DNA from: 2-01-FULL-40-13 sp964433155
GTDB lineage: Bacteria > Patescibacteriota > Microgenomatia > UBA1406 > GWC2-37-13
Direction of reading: 5' to 3'
Assembly (NCBI GenBank): GCA_964433155.1
Contig: CAYSQE010000001.1
Span: 62,001 to 126,000 of the forward strand
Length of the DNA stretch: 64,000 nt
Position numbers and translations under genes: made by a program. The notes beneath the pieces were generated by a model that saw nothing but the letters and a program-made list of their open reading frames with translations, was not told where the DNA came from and did not search any database. Within the stretch, counting starts at the first letter, position 1, and each line of letters opens with the position of its first letter. Positions 8,176-16,439 of the stretch are shown here, in pieces.

Positions 8176-9111
8176 ATGGAAAGGAGAGCATTTCTTAGAA
8201 TCAGTACCTATTTTGGATTAGCTTCCTTGTTTGCTGCATGCAACAATCTACCCATTTTCCAAAGACAATTATTTGAAGAGGAACTCAGATTGAACATACA
8301 GGATACCCATGGAATATCCTTATTAGATAAGCCAGATGGCTATGATAAATGGGATAGAGAAAGATTAGCAATGTTGGATAAATTTTTAGGTTTGTTACCA
8401 GAATCTTTTTATCGTCCCAAATTTGCAGATAAAAAATTAAGAATACATCTTACGTCAACCTCTAACGATGGCTACTGTGAATGCACCACAATCAACGGAA
8501 TAAATAATGATATTATAGGTTTAAATATTGTTCCGTTCAATCCAAGTAGAAGAGACATATCTTTGGAAGTGTTAGCCCATGAGGCGACGCACCGAGCATC
8601 TCAGTTGACCGCTATCATTGATGTTGGTATAAATTCTCCATATTTTAAACCTCTTGAATCAATACTAGGTGGTGATTTTCTAAGCGTAAGGGAGAAGCTG
8701 TATGACAGTCTCCTTGCAAAACAAGAAGGTTTTATAAAAAAAATACAAGACACCCATTATCCACGTTTTAATTGGGACGAATATGAAAAAGCATCAGAGA
8801 TTGAAAGATTTTATACTTATTTCCTATCGGGATTAGGAAAACGCATACCTCCTGATAAACCAAGCGCTGTTTCTGTTGACACTCCAGTTGAATTTATTGC
8901 TGTGCTGGGACAAAACTATGTTAAGGGAAAACCTGTATTTTACCAAAACTACTCTAAGGTGTTCGAAACGACTCAGGTTAATAGTCTTTATGATTTTACA
9001 AAAGATATTTTTGATGGTAAAGAATATTTAGAAGCACCTGTTCCTCTAGTTATGAGACCGCGGCAAATCTCAAGAAGACATTTTCTCTCGATTGGCTTTT
9101 CTCGAAATTAA
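8176..9111 (+). CDS. Predicted exported lipoprotein with HExxH metalloprotease motif
   Basis: 311 residues. The N-terminus has a twin-arginine-like pair (RRAFLR, residues 3-8), a short hydrophobic stretch and a lipobox LFAAC with Cys22, so the mature protein is probably lipid-anchored outside the membrane. HEATH at 135-139 is a zinc-metalloprotease motif, and downstream acidic residues could supply the third ligand. I cannot assign a protease family. An oddity is a second Tat-like SRRHFL close to the C-terminus. The promoter TGT-TATAAT (8159-8167) ends 8 nt before the ATG. It converges on the TrpR-like gene. Confidence 0.65.
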   Translation: MERRAFLRISTYFGLASLFAACNNLPIFQRQLFEEELRLNIQDTHGISLLDKPDGYDKWDRERLAMLDKFLGLLPESFYRPKFADKKLRIHLTSTSNDGYCECTTINGINNDIIGLNIVPFNPSRRDISLEVLAHEATHRASQLTAIIDVGINSPYFKPLESILGGDFLSVREKLYDSLLAKQEGFIKKIQDTHYPRFNWDEYEKASEIERFYTYFLSGLGKRIPPDKPSAVSVDTPVEFIAVLGQNYVKGKPVFYQNYSKVFETTQVNSLYDFTKDIFDGKEYLEAPVPLVMRPRQISRRHFLSIGFSRN

Positions 9112-9112
9112 T

Positions 9113-9298
9113 TTAGCGAAGCAACTTTAAAACCTTTTGATAACCACCACAACCCTTAAATAACCAGTGAGCAACTCGAGTTACAGTTGTTGTTGAAACT
9201 CCTGTTTGTTTAGCAATCCTCTGATAGGAACCACCCTTAAGAAGGAGTCGAGCTATTTCTAATCTATTTGCAAGCTCCTCAATCTCAGGCAAACTCAA
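9113..9298 (-). CDS. TrpR/YerC-family helix-turn-helix protein, start unresolved
   Basis: The frame matches the YerC/YecD (TrpR superfamily) DNA-binding core: PEIEELANRLEIA, then YQRIAKQTGVSTTTVTRVAHWL as recognition helices. The listed start is TTG at 9298. However, family-like residues continue upstream in the same frame (EVTNFLRDLL) as far as a TAA at 9335-9337, with no ATG or GTG available. A CTG at 9326-9328 would include them. The true start is therefore either non-canonical or lost. A 30-bp imperfect palindrome lies just upstream and could be its operator. Confidence 0.65.
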   Translation of the reverse strand: MSLPEIEELANRLEIARLLLKGGSYQRIAKQTGVSTTTVTRVAHWLFKGCGGYQKVLKLLR

Positions 9299-9372
9299 AA
9301 GATCTCGTAGGAAATTTGTTACTTCCAGATTATTTTAGAGTAAAAAACCCATGAAAAATAATACCTTAAACA

Positions 9373-9402
9373 TTCAATTGATTAATCGATTAAACGATTG
9401 AA
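9373..9402. promoter_or_regulatory. Imperfect 30-bp palindrome, possible operator
   Basis: A dyad centred at 9387/9388 matches at 13 of 15 positions per arm, with a perfect core TTAATCGATTAA at 9382-9393. It lies between the stop of the peptidase E-like gene and the start region of the TrpR-like gene, both on the minus strand. No T-tract follows on either strand, so a protein-binding site is more likely than a terminator. Confidence 0.45.
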
Positions 9403-9425
9403 AACAAACTTGACATTTTAACTTA

Positions 9426-10091
9426 TCACTGAATTTTGTCAGAATTGAATATTACTTTTTTTCCTTTGCCAACAACCCCCCACTTTTTCCCCTCTATCAA
9501 AACAGCTTGAGTGTCGTTTAAAGCAATAATCGGATACTTTGTTCTCTTTGCTGCAATTTCGATGTCTTTTCTCCATTTTTCTTCAAAATGAGCAACAATC
9601 CAAAAAGGAACTAAATTTAAACCCCTAAGATTTTTCATTCCGAATGTTTTGATATCTCTGAATTTTTGATTCCACAAACCCTGTTCAATTGTAGGACATG
9701 CGATATAGCTTCCTGCGCTAATACCGATATAAAGTTTTCCTTTTTTTATATGCTTTCGAACAATGCTGTCAAAGCCACTTTTTCTCATCCATTTCAAAAG
9801 AAAAAAAGTATTACCTCCATTGACAAGAATAATGTCTTTATCTCTGACAATTTCGCCTAATTCCTCTTTATTTTTATTTCTAATGTCTAGATCTTCAGTC
9901 TTAGTTATTCCATACCCTCTTAACTGTTTCCTATAGACCTCTAACCATGTTGGATTATCGTAATCACCATATGCAGCGGTCGTGACAAACGCTAGTTTGA
10001 TTTCTTCTGGAGGTTTGGCTAGAAGAGATAGAAAGACAGCTTTAAGCTCTTTTGGAATTCCTTGGGAAGTTAATAAAAGCTTTGGTATCAC
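9426..10091 (-). CDS. Peptidase E-like (family S51) protein
   Basis: 221 residues with the class I glutamine amidotransferase-like fold of dipeptidase E. The nucleophile elbow GISAGS is near residues 122-127, and VNGGNTFFLL near 92-101 is the second family signature. A His in VAHFEEKW is a candidate partner of the catalytic Ser. S51 enzymes cleave Asp-X dipeptides or cyanophycin products, but the substrate cannot be told here. It is cytoplasmic, with no signal peptide. The next upstream gene on this strand is tRNA-Met, whose 3' end lies about 10 nt before this ATG, so both may share one transcript. Confidence 0.8.
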   Translation of the reverse strand: MIPKLLLTSQGIPKELKAVFLSLLAKPPEEIKLAFVTTAAYGDYDNPTWLEVYRKQLRGYGITKTEDLDIRNKNKEELGEIVRDKDIILVNGGNTFFLLKWMRKSGFDSIVRKHIKKGKLYIGISAGSYIACPTIEQGLWNQKFRDIKTFGMKNLRGLNLVPFWIVAHFEEKWRKDIEIAAKRTKYPIIALNDTQAVLIEGKKWGVVGKGKKVIFNSDKIQ

Positions 10092-10101
10092 TTTTTTTAA
10101 G

Positions 10102-10173
10102 TGCCAACGGGAGGAATCGAACCTCCTACCAATCGCTTATGAAACGACTGCTCTACCGGTGAGCTACGTTGGC
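10102..10173 (-). tRNA. tRNA-Met (anticodon CAT)
   Basis: A complete cloverleaf reads on the minus strand. The acceptor GCCAACG pairs with CGTTGGC, the D-stem is GCTC/GAGC, the anticodon loop is TTCATAA (CAT), the T-stem GGAGG/CCTCC has loop TTCGATT, and A73 is the discriminator. The CCA end is not encoded. It lacks the three G-C pairs and the 1-72 mismatch of an initiator, so it is an elongator Met tRNA. An Ile-CAT tRNA that is modified to lysidine cannot be excluded. Its -10 (10191-10186) overlaps that of the divergent gene at 10196. Confidence 0.88.
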
Positions 10174-10178
10174 ATTGT

Positions 10179-10195
10179 TGTTATAATTATACTAC
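10179..10195. promoter_or_regulatory. Overlapping divergent promoters sharing a palindromic -10
   Basis: TATAATTATA (10182-10191) reads as TATAAT on both strands. On the + strand it is preceded by TG-T (10179-10181) and ends 8 nt before the ATG of the GT2 gene. On the minus strand it lies about 12 nt before the 5' end of tRNA-Met. RNA polymerase could occupy only one orientation at a time. Confidence 0.65.
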
Positions 10196-11110
10196 ATGGC
10201 CAAACCGGATCTTTCCATAATAATCGTTTCTCATAACACGAAAAAGATTACACAAAACTGCCTTGAGTCCATAATAAAATCTGTAAAAAATCTCAGTTGT
10301 CAAGTTATAGTGGTTGACAATGGATCAAAGGATGGAACATCTGAAAATATCAAATATCAAATATCAAATATCAAAACTACATATCAAAAATCTAATATTT
10401 CAATCAAATTACATGAAAACACTCATAATTTAGGTTTTGGGAAGGCAAATAATCAGGGATTAAAACTTGCGCAATCAGACTACATCTTATTCTTAAATTC
10501 AGATATAGTCGTTTTAGACAACTCAATTGAGAAACTTTATGATTTTTATAGAAATAATGAGAAAAAAATGCAGTTTCTGGGCGGAAAACTTCTTAATCAA
10601 GATATGACGCCTCAACCATCCTGCGGCCCGGCCTATTCGCTGCCGATGGTAGCTGCACATCTTTTTTTGCGGGGTGATTACTGGGGACTGACAAGATATT
10701 CCCCAGACAGCCTGAAGCAAGTTGACTGGGTCTCTGGCGCATGTATTTTGACTAAAAAAGAATATCTGGAGAAAATTGGAGGGTTTGACGAAAATATTTT
10801 TATGTACATGGATGAGATTGACCTACTACACAGGGCAAAAAAACAAGGGTATCACATCTTTTTTTATCCTGAAGCAAAATTTATTCACCTAGGATCAGCC
10901 TCAAGCAGTAGTAGAAAATATCCAATAATTCACGTATTTAACGGTTTAATTTATTTTTACAATAAACATCATTCCAAGCTCGACCAATTTTTACTCAAAA
11001 TTATGCTAAAATTAAAAGCATCGATTGGCTTGATATTAGGATATATTTTTAATAACTCTTACCTGAAGGAAACTTATGCGAAAGCTTTTAAATTGGTTAA
11101 ACTGGTTTGA
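10196..11110 (+). CDS. Family 2 glycosyltransferase (rhamnosyltransferase-like)
   Basis: 304 residues with the GT-A fold. The nucleotide-sugar site SIIIVSHNT and VVDNGSKDGT is at the N-terminus, the metal-binding region is FLNSD, and the acceptor region includes WVSGACILTKKE and the acidic MDEIDLLHRAKKQGY. The C-terminus is hydrophobic or amphipathic, suggesting peripheral membrane attachment. It opens a surface-glycan block that runs to 18.6 kb. An array of 7-bp units (10346-10376) is inserted in frame at about residues 51-60. The start follows TGT-TATAAT by 8 nt. The sugar and acceptor are unknown. Confidence 0.87.
   Translation: MAKPDLSIIIVSHNTKKITQNCLESIIKSVKNLSCQVIVVDNGSKDGTSENIKYQISNIKTTYQKSNISIKLHENTHNLGFGKANNQGLKLAQSDYILFLNSDIVVLDNSIEKLYDFYRNNEKKMQFLGGKLLNQDMTPQPSCGPAYSLPMVAAHLFLRGDYWGLTRYSPDSLKQVDWVSGACILTKKEYLEKIGGFDENIFMYMDEIDLLHRAKKQGYHIFFYPEAKFIHLGSASSSSRKYPIIHVFNGLIYFYNKHHSKLDQFLLKIMLKLKASIGLILGYIFNNSYLKETYAKAFKLVKLV
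10346..10376 (+). repeat. Heptamer tandem repeat (AATATCA) within the GT2 gene
   Basis: Slightly more than four copies of AATATCA occur in tandem, coding for a KYQISNIK-like stretch. It resembles the TCAAATT arrays in two other genes of this block by unit length, CAAA core and strand relative to the gene. Confidence 0.7.
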
Positions 11111-12587
11111 CAGCAACATAATAAAAATACTTGCTGTTGGTTTTGTTTTTTTGGCACCTTTGTATCCTAAGTTTCCCCTTAAATTTATCGATTATACCTA
11201 TATAGCCATCAGACTCGAGGACCTTTATATAGCCGGATTAACGATCCTTTTTGCAATCCAGCTCATTCGCAAGAAAGTAACCTTGAACAAAACATTTCTC
11301 TGGCTAATTCTATCCTTTTGGGCAGCTGTAATGATCTCTTTTCTTTGGGACGCATATATACAAAAAACAGTCATCTATAAGCACCTCGGCTTTTTACACT
11401 CGATCCGTAGAATCGAATATTCAATCATTTTTTTTATTATAACTTCAACAATTCGAGCAAAAAAGGATTTTCTACTTTATTTCTATTCTGTAATTATCAC
11501 CTTAGTAATTGTTTCTGTTTACGGCATTGGACAAAAATTTTTGGGCTGGCCCGCAGTCCAAACTATGAATCCAGAATTTGCAAAAGGGCACATCCTTTAT
11601 CTTACGCCGGAAGCAAGAGTCTCGTCCACATTTGGAGGCCATTATGATCTTGCGGCTTATCTTATCTTTCTACTACCCATTACCCTCGGGCTTTTTTTGA
11701 GTCGAAACCGTATAAAATATTTTATTCTGTACCTGATCTCACTCTGCACACTAGTTCTCACGGCCTCTCGAAGCGCCTTCATCGCTTATCCAGTGGCGAT
11801 AACTGCATTTTTAGTTTATATCAGGCGATTTAAGCTGCTTGCTTTAGTCCTTACCATCTCACTTGTTTTAAGCCTTTTATCTAACAATCTTTCATCAAGA
11901 TTTGCACAGTCGCTTCGCGTTAAACAAATTTATGTAAATGAATTAACTGGCCAAGTGGTAATTCCTCAAAAATCCTCCATAAAAGAATTACCCGCTGGGT
12001 CACTTTTTTTAGAAATAAAAAAGCCCGTCGAACCTGAAACCGCTCAGGAAAAGAAAATTCTTAAGGAAACAATACTTGCTAGTATCCGGGACGAGGCAAA
12101 AAAATCTAAGATAATACTGACTGCCTCAGAAGAAGCACAACTCTTAGCTACCTATTCAGCTGGTTTAAAACCCGTCAATACTGTCATCTCAGACATATCC
12201 TTCGCTACTCGTATCCAAGTAGAATGGCCAAGAGCAATAAATGCTTTTCTAAAAAATCCTATTTTTGGCAAAGGCGCATCGACAATCACAGAATCAACAG
12301 ACAATGACTACCTTCGTTGGCTGGGAGAGTTTGGACTGGTCGGAACTTCAATATTTTTATTTATTCTTTTTTCTTTTATAAGCTTTGTTTATAAGGAAGC
12401 CAAGAAAATAGAAAAAAGCGATAGCTATATCTTTTTTGGCTATCTTTTTGGGCTTTTAGCGTTGCTTATTTATGCCTCCTATTTTGATATTTTTGAAGCA
12501 TCAAAGGTTGCATATACGTTTTGGACTGTCAGCGCAATTATAATTGGGTTTTTGTCTTTAAAACAAAGTACAGTGTCCAGATCTTAA
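11076..12587 (+). CDS. O-antigen ligase / polymerase-like membrane protein
   Basis: 503 residues with about 11-12 hydrophobic helices. A large external loop of ~140 residues lies before the last helices. It ends with the family pattern RIQVEWPRAINAFLKNPIFGKG, then DNDYLRWLGEFGLVG, seen in WaaL/Wzy-type proteins that transfer or polymerise lipid-linked glycans at the outer face of the cytoplasmic membrane. The start at 11076 overlaps the upstream glycosyltransferase by 35 nt, suggesting translational coupling. Whether it ligates or polymerises cannot be decided from sequence. Confidence 0.82.
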   Translation: MRKLLNWLNWFDSNIIKILAVGFVFLAPLYPKFPLKFIDYTYIAIRLEDLYIAGLTILFAIQLIRKKVTLNKTFLWLILSFWAAVMISFLWDAYIQKTVIYKHLGFLHSIRRIEYSIIFFIITSTIRAKKDFLLYFYSVIITLVIVSVYGIGQKFLGWPAVQTMNPEFAKGHILYLTPEARVSSTFGGHYDLAAYLIFLLPITLGLFLSRNRIKYFILYLISLCTLVLTASRSAFIAYPVAITAFLVYIRRFKLLALVLTISLVLSLLSNNLSSRFAQSLRVKQIYVNELTGQVVIPQKSSIKELPAGSLFLEIKKPVEPETAQEKKILKETILASIRDEAKKSKIILTASEEAQLLATYSAGLKPVNTVISDISFATRIQVEWPRAINAFLKNPIFGKGASTITESTDNDYLRWLGEFGLVGTSIFLFILFSFISFVYKEAKKIEKSDSYIFFGYLFGLLALLIYASYFDIFEASKVAYTFWTVSAIIIGFLSLKQSTVSRS

Positions 12588-12589
12588 AT

Positions 12590-14050
12590 ATGATGAAACC
12601 TCAATTTCAGCTAAAAGATGTAGTTATACTTTCTTTTATACTTTTTATCGCCCTACTTTTTCGACTATACAAAATAGGTACACCTTTAGCTGATTTTCAT
12701 TCATGGCGTCAAGCTGACACCGCTGCTGTAGCTCGAAACTTTGTAAAGGATGGAATCGATCTTCTACATCCTCGCTATGACGATCTTTCTGGCAGGGAAT
12801 CTGGTAGGGAAAATCCTAATGGCTATCGTATGGTCGAGTTTCCCATATACAACGCGATCATAGCATTTTCATATAAAATTTTGCCTATTCTGCCGTTAGA
12901 GATTTACGGCCGAATGACATCAGTAGCATTCTCACTTTTAATAATTACGGTCATATATTATTTATTGAAGAGTGAAGTTAATAGATTGGCCGCTATGGGA
13001 GCAAGCTTACTCTATGCTGTTTTCCCGTTTTTTGTTTTTTTTTCTAGAGTAATTCTGCCTGAAACTACTGCCCTGGGATTTACCTTTCTCTCGATCTTTT
13101 TCCTATACATTTATTCTCGCAAAAACATATCTAGATTAAAAAGTATAATGTCTTTATTCTTATCCCTGGTTCTCTTTAGCCTCGGCATTCTGGTCAAACC
13201 CACAGTGATATTCTATGGAATTGTTCTCTTTTATCTTTTTTTCAGGAAGTATGGATTTAATATCCCAAAAAAATTTTCATTCTATGTGTATTTTATTGGA
13301 GCGGCAATACCATTTATTATCTGGCGAATTTATATTCGAAACTTCCCTGAAGGCGTTCCAGTTAGCGACTGGCTTATAACAAGTGTCAACACATACGAAG
13401 GATTAAAAAATATATTTCTTCGTCCTGCATTCTTTCGCTGGATTTTCTTTGAGAGAATAAATAATATAATTTTTGGCGGATTCGCCTCATTTTTCTTCGT
13501 TCTTGGGATTAGCAAAAAATCAAAAACTTTTTTTTTCCACTTTTTTTTAATTGCCAGTCTTGCATATCTTTTTACTTTCCAGGGTGGTAATGTTCAACAT
13601 GAATACTATCAAACAATCATTTTACCCGCGCTTGCGATATTTTCCGGCATTGGGATAGAGTTTATTTTTAATAAAAAACTAGCCAATTTTTTCTACCCGT
13701 ACTCTGCACATATTATTGCTGGGGTTATTTTTATTTCCTCTTTTTTCTTTTCATATTATCGAGTTAGGGATTATTATAATTATCCGCGCGATCTAGCAAA
13801 AATAGCCAAAATAATCGAAACATTGACAAAAGAAAGTGAAAAGGTAGTCACCGATACAACCGGTGATAGCACGCTCCTTTACCTTTCGAAGCGAAAGGGT
13901 GCGCCTGCTTTATATAAAGATCCCCAAACATTAAAAGAGTTAGGATATTCTCATATGGTTATTTTTAACAAAAACTATATTAAGGATTTAAAATCAAAAC
14001 AGTTCACTACTGTCTTTGAGGACGACAATTTTGCGCTGTTTACATTATGA
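12590..14050 (+). CDS. GT39/ArnT-like membrane glycosyltransferase
   Basis: About 487 residues with about ten membrane helices. The first extracytoplasmic loop (ADFHSWRQADTAAVARNF, then RYDDL) is typical of PMT/ArnT-like enzymes that use polyprenyl-phosphate sugars. The acidic residues there are the candidate catalytic ones. The soluble C-terminal piece is short, about 60 residues. The start is taken at the ATG at 12590, 2 nt after the stop of the ligase-like gene; a second ATG follows immediately at 12593. The acceptor could be a glycan or protein. Confidence 0.8.
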   Translation: MMKPQFQLKDVVILSFILFIALLFRLYKIGTPLADFHSWRQADTAAVARNFVKDGIDLLHPRYDDLSGRESGRENPNGYRMVEFPIYNAIIAFSYKILPILPLEIYGRMTSVAFSLLIITVIYYLLKSEVNRLAAMGASLLYAVFPFFVFFSRVILPETTALGFTFLSIFFLYIYSRKNISRLKSIMSLFLSLVLFSLGILVKPTVIFYGIVLFYLFFRKYGFNIPKKFSFYVYFIGAAIPFIIWRIYIRNFPEGVPVSDWLITSVNTYEGLKNIFLRPAFFRWIFFERINNIIFGGFASFFFVLGISKKSKTFFFHFFLIASLAYLFTFQGGNVQHEYYQTIILPALAIFSGIGIEFIFNKKLANFFYPYSAHIIAGVIFISSFFFSYYRVRDYYNYPRDLAKIAKIIETLTKESEKVVTDTTGDSTLLYLSKRKGAPALYKDPQTLKELGYSHMVIFNKNYIKDLKSKQFTTVFEDDNFALFTL

Positions 14051-15255
14051 AGATATTGATGCTAACTCCCTATCTTCCCTATCCGCCCGCATCAGGAGGA
14101 CAAATTCGCACACTCAATTTGCTTAAGTATCTTAGTAAGAATAATGAAATAACTCTGATCGCGCTTTATAAAAATGATGAGGAAAAATCATACGCCCAAT
14201 ATCTTCAGTCTTATTGTAAGAAAATTTACCTTTGCAAACGGGCTGAAAAACCTTGGCAGATTGGAAACATTTTGAAATCTATTTTTTCTCCGCTCCCTTT
14301 TTTGATTGTTCGAAATTTCTCATCAGAGGCCAAAAAAATTGTTGAAAAACTCCTTTTGGAGGAATACTTTGATGTTATCCACGCCGAGACCTTCTATATC
14401 ATGCCACATATCCCCCAAACCTCTACACCTATATTTCTCTTGGAACAGACTATAGAGTATGAAGTCTATCAACATTTTGTCAACTCTTTACCTTTTTACC
14501 TTCGTTATTTTTTTTATTTTGACATTTTAAAACTAAAATATTGGGAAAGATACTATTGGAAAAGAGCTTTTTTAGTTGGGGCAGTTTCCGAGACAGATAA
14601 AAAACTGATAAACAAAGTTGAACCGCTTATACACCCTGTTGTCGTCCCAAACGGGGCAGGAGACGAGCTTATAGCTTACAAATTGACAAAGAAAGATCTT
14701 ACTCATCCGGTCGCACTTTTCGTCGGCAACTTTGCTTGGTTGCAGAATACCGAAGCGGCAAATTATTTATATCAAAATATTTTCTCCAAATTGTTAAAAG
14801 CAATTCCAAAAAGTAAATTGATAATTGCGGGACAAAGAGCTACTGATAAGTTAAGCATTCCAGAAAGTAAAAACGTAGAAGTCGTTAATATCGCTACTGA
14901 CGATTTGGAACTTGTTAAAAAAATGTATGCACATGCCACTCTGTTTATCGCACCAATATTTGGACCGGGAGGGACAAGGTTAAAAATTTTAGGGGCAATG
15001 GCAACTGGATTGCCTGTAATATCAACCAAAACTGGAGTAACAGGATTGTTGGTTAAGGATGGTTTCAATGTTCTTATAGCAACCTCTAAAGTTGATTTTG
15101 TAGATAAAACTAAGATGTTACTCAACGATAGGAATTTGTACGAAAAACTAAGAACAAATGCCTATAAATTAGTCAATGAAATATATAATTGGAAAAAAAT
15201 TTCACAAAAATTAGAGATTATTTATAAAAAAATAAAGGGGAGTCTTACTCCCTAA
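14047..15255 (+). CDS. Family 4 glycosyltransferase (GT-B)
   Basis: 402 residues. The N-terminal acceptor half begins MKILMLTPYLPYPPASGG, the typical glycine-rich loop, and the C-terminal half has the donor signature GPGGTRLKILGAMATGLPVIST near residue 300. It resembles the sugar transferases found beside exosortase or exopolysaccharide genes, but no exosortase is present here. It overlaps the upstream GT39-like gene by ATGA, so the two are coupled. The donor sugar is unknown. Confidence 0.85.
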   Translation: MKILMLTPYLPYPPASGGQIRTLNLLKYLSKNNEITLIALYKNDEEKSYAQYLQSYCKKIYLCKRAEKPWQIGNILKSIFSPLPFLIVRNFSSEAKKIVEKLLLEEYFDVIHAETFYIMPHIPQTSTPIFLLEQTIEYEVYQHFVNSLPFYLRYFFYFDILKLKYWERYYWKRAFLVGAVSETDKKLINKVEPLIHPVVVPNGAGDELIAYKLTKKDLTHPVALFVGNFAWLQNTEAANYLYQNIFSKLLKAIPKSKLIIAGQRATDKLSIPESKNVEVVNIATDDLELVKKMYAHATLFIAPIFGPGGTRLKILGAMATGLPVISTKTGVTGLLVKDGFNVLIATSKVDFVDKTKMLLNDRNLYEKLRTNAYKLVNEIYNWKKISQKLEIIYKKIKGSLTP

Positions 15256-15261
15256 GTTAAT

Positions 15262-16374
15262 ATGAAGATAGGGATTGATATTTCTCAAATTGTTTACGAA
15301 GGTACTGGTGTAGCTAGATTTACAAATGGATTAGTAAACGCGGTACTTCAATATGATAGGCAGAATGACTGGACGTTCTTTTTTTCATCGTTAAGAAGAG
15401 ACCTGAATCGCCAAATGGAACACAGAATTAAATCGAAAGGTTATGCACTGATTAAATGGAAAATACCTCCAACATTATTATCTTTTTTATGGAATGACCT
15501 ACACTCAAATTTCAAATTTCAAATTTCAAATTTCAAATTATTAGATTGGTTTATCACTTCCGATTGGACAGAGCCTTCATTGCCAATAAAAAAAGCAGCT
15601 ATTGTTCACGACCTGGTTTATCTAAGATATCCAGATACTGTTGATAAAAAAATCTTACGCACCCAGCAAAAAAGGCTTTCGTGGGTGAAGAAAGAATCAC
15701 AGATTATTTTCGCCGATTCTATTTCAACTAAACAAGATCTTATTGATATTTTGAAAATTGAACCAAAAAAAATATTTGTCAATTATCCAGGTCTTGAAAT
15801 TAAAAAACCAACGGTTCAACATATCAATCAAACCTTAAAAAAATACAGTCTGACCAAACCATTTATTTTAACAGCCGGAAAATTAGAACCAAGAAAGAAC
15901 GTAGAAAGGTTAATTGATGCATTTAGTAGACTTAAAGACTCAAATCTAGAACTAGTCGTTGCTGGAACAAAAGGCTGGATCAGCAATCAACAATATAGCA
16001 ATATAACAATTAAACATTCTAGAATACGATTATTAGGATACGTTGATGATGAATCTCTCTATTCACTTTACAGCAGTTGTCTATTCTTCATCTACCCATC
16101 AATTTGGGAAGGGTTTGGCTATCCGGTTATTGAGGCTATGAGATTGGGCGCCCCCGTTGGCACATCTAAGACTTCGTCGTTAAAGGAAATTGCTGATGAC
16201 GTAACTTTGTTATTTAATCCCCTCGATTCAGACGATATATATCGATGTATCGATACATTGATACACGATGAAAGACTGAGAAAAGAATTAAGTAGAAAAG
16301 GTTTAGAAAGAAGTAAAATATTTACGTGGGAGAATTACTATCAAAAAATGATAAAAGCGCTAGCTAGTTATTAG
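15262..16374 (+). CDS. Family 4 glycosyltransferase (GT-B)
   Basis: 370 residues. The donor-site signature is FIYPSIWEGFGYPVIEAM near residue 275-292, and TAGKLEPRKNVERLIDAF marks the start of the C-terminal domain. Two repeats interrupt it: five exact copies of TCAAATT (15505-15539), adding an NFKFQISNFK-type stretch near residue 85, and a 28-nt satellite (16239-16266) near residue 330 that recurs in the tsaC-tsaE gene. It follows the previous glycosyltransferase after 6 nt. Confidence 0.86.
   Translation: MKIGIDISQIVYEGTGVARFTNGLVNAVLQYDRQNDWTFFFSSLRRDLNRQMEHRIKSKGYALIKWKIPPTLLSFLWNDLHSNFKFQISNFKLLDWFITSDWTEPSLPIKKAAIVHDLVYLRYPDTVDKKILRTQQKRLSWVKKESQIIFADSISTKQDLIDILKIEPKKIFVNYPGLEIKKPTVQHINQTLKKYSLTKPFILTAGKLEPRKNVERLIDAFSRLKDSNLELVVAGTKGWISNQQYSNITIKHSRIRLLGYVDDESLYSLYSSCLFFIYPSIWEGFGYPVIEAMRLGAPVGTSKTSSLKEIADDVTLLFNPLDSDDIYRCIDTLIHDERLRKELSRKGLERSKIFTWENYYQKMIKALASY
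15505..15539 (+). repeat. Heptamer tandem repeat (TCAAATT x5)
   Basis: Five exact tandem copies of TCAAATT lie inside a glycosyltransferase gene. Because 7 and 3 are coprime, the array codes for a seven-residue period (FKFQISN). The same unit and reading phase recur at 17935-17962. Confidence 0.85.
16239..16266 (+). repeat. 28-nt satellite shared with the tsaC-tsaE gene
   Basis: Matches 30733-30760 at 27 of 28 positions. It is built on the palindrome GTATCGATAC with partial copies around it. Both copies lie in coding sequence of unrelated genes. Confidence 0.65.
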
Positions 16375-16385
16375 TTAGTTTGTTC

Positions 16386-16439
16386 ATTGTTCATCGTATC
16401 TCAGCCATGAACTACGAACAATAAACCATGAACTAATGT
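16386..16439. repeat. Inverted intergenic heptamer repeats
   Basis: GTTCATT-GTTCATC is followed, after a short spacer, by ATGAACT-ACGAACA-ATAAACC-ATGAACT in opposite orientation. All are 7-bp units. This fills most of the 65-nt gap between two glycosyltransferase genes and runs up to the ATG at 16440. Confidence 0.55.

Noticed and set aside
9982..10236. A + strand frame covering tRNA-Met
   Set aside because: It contains the tRNA complement and the shared promoter, so it cannot be a real protein gene.
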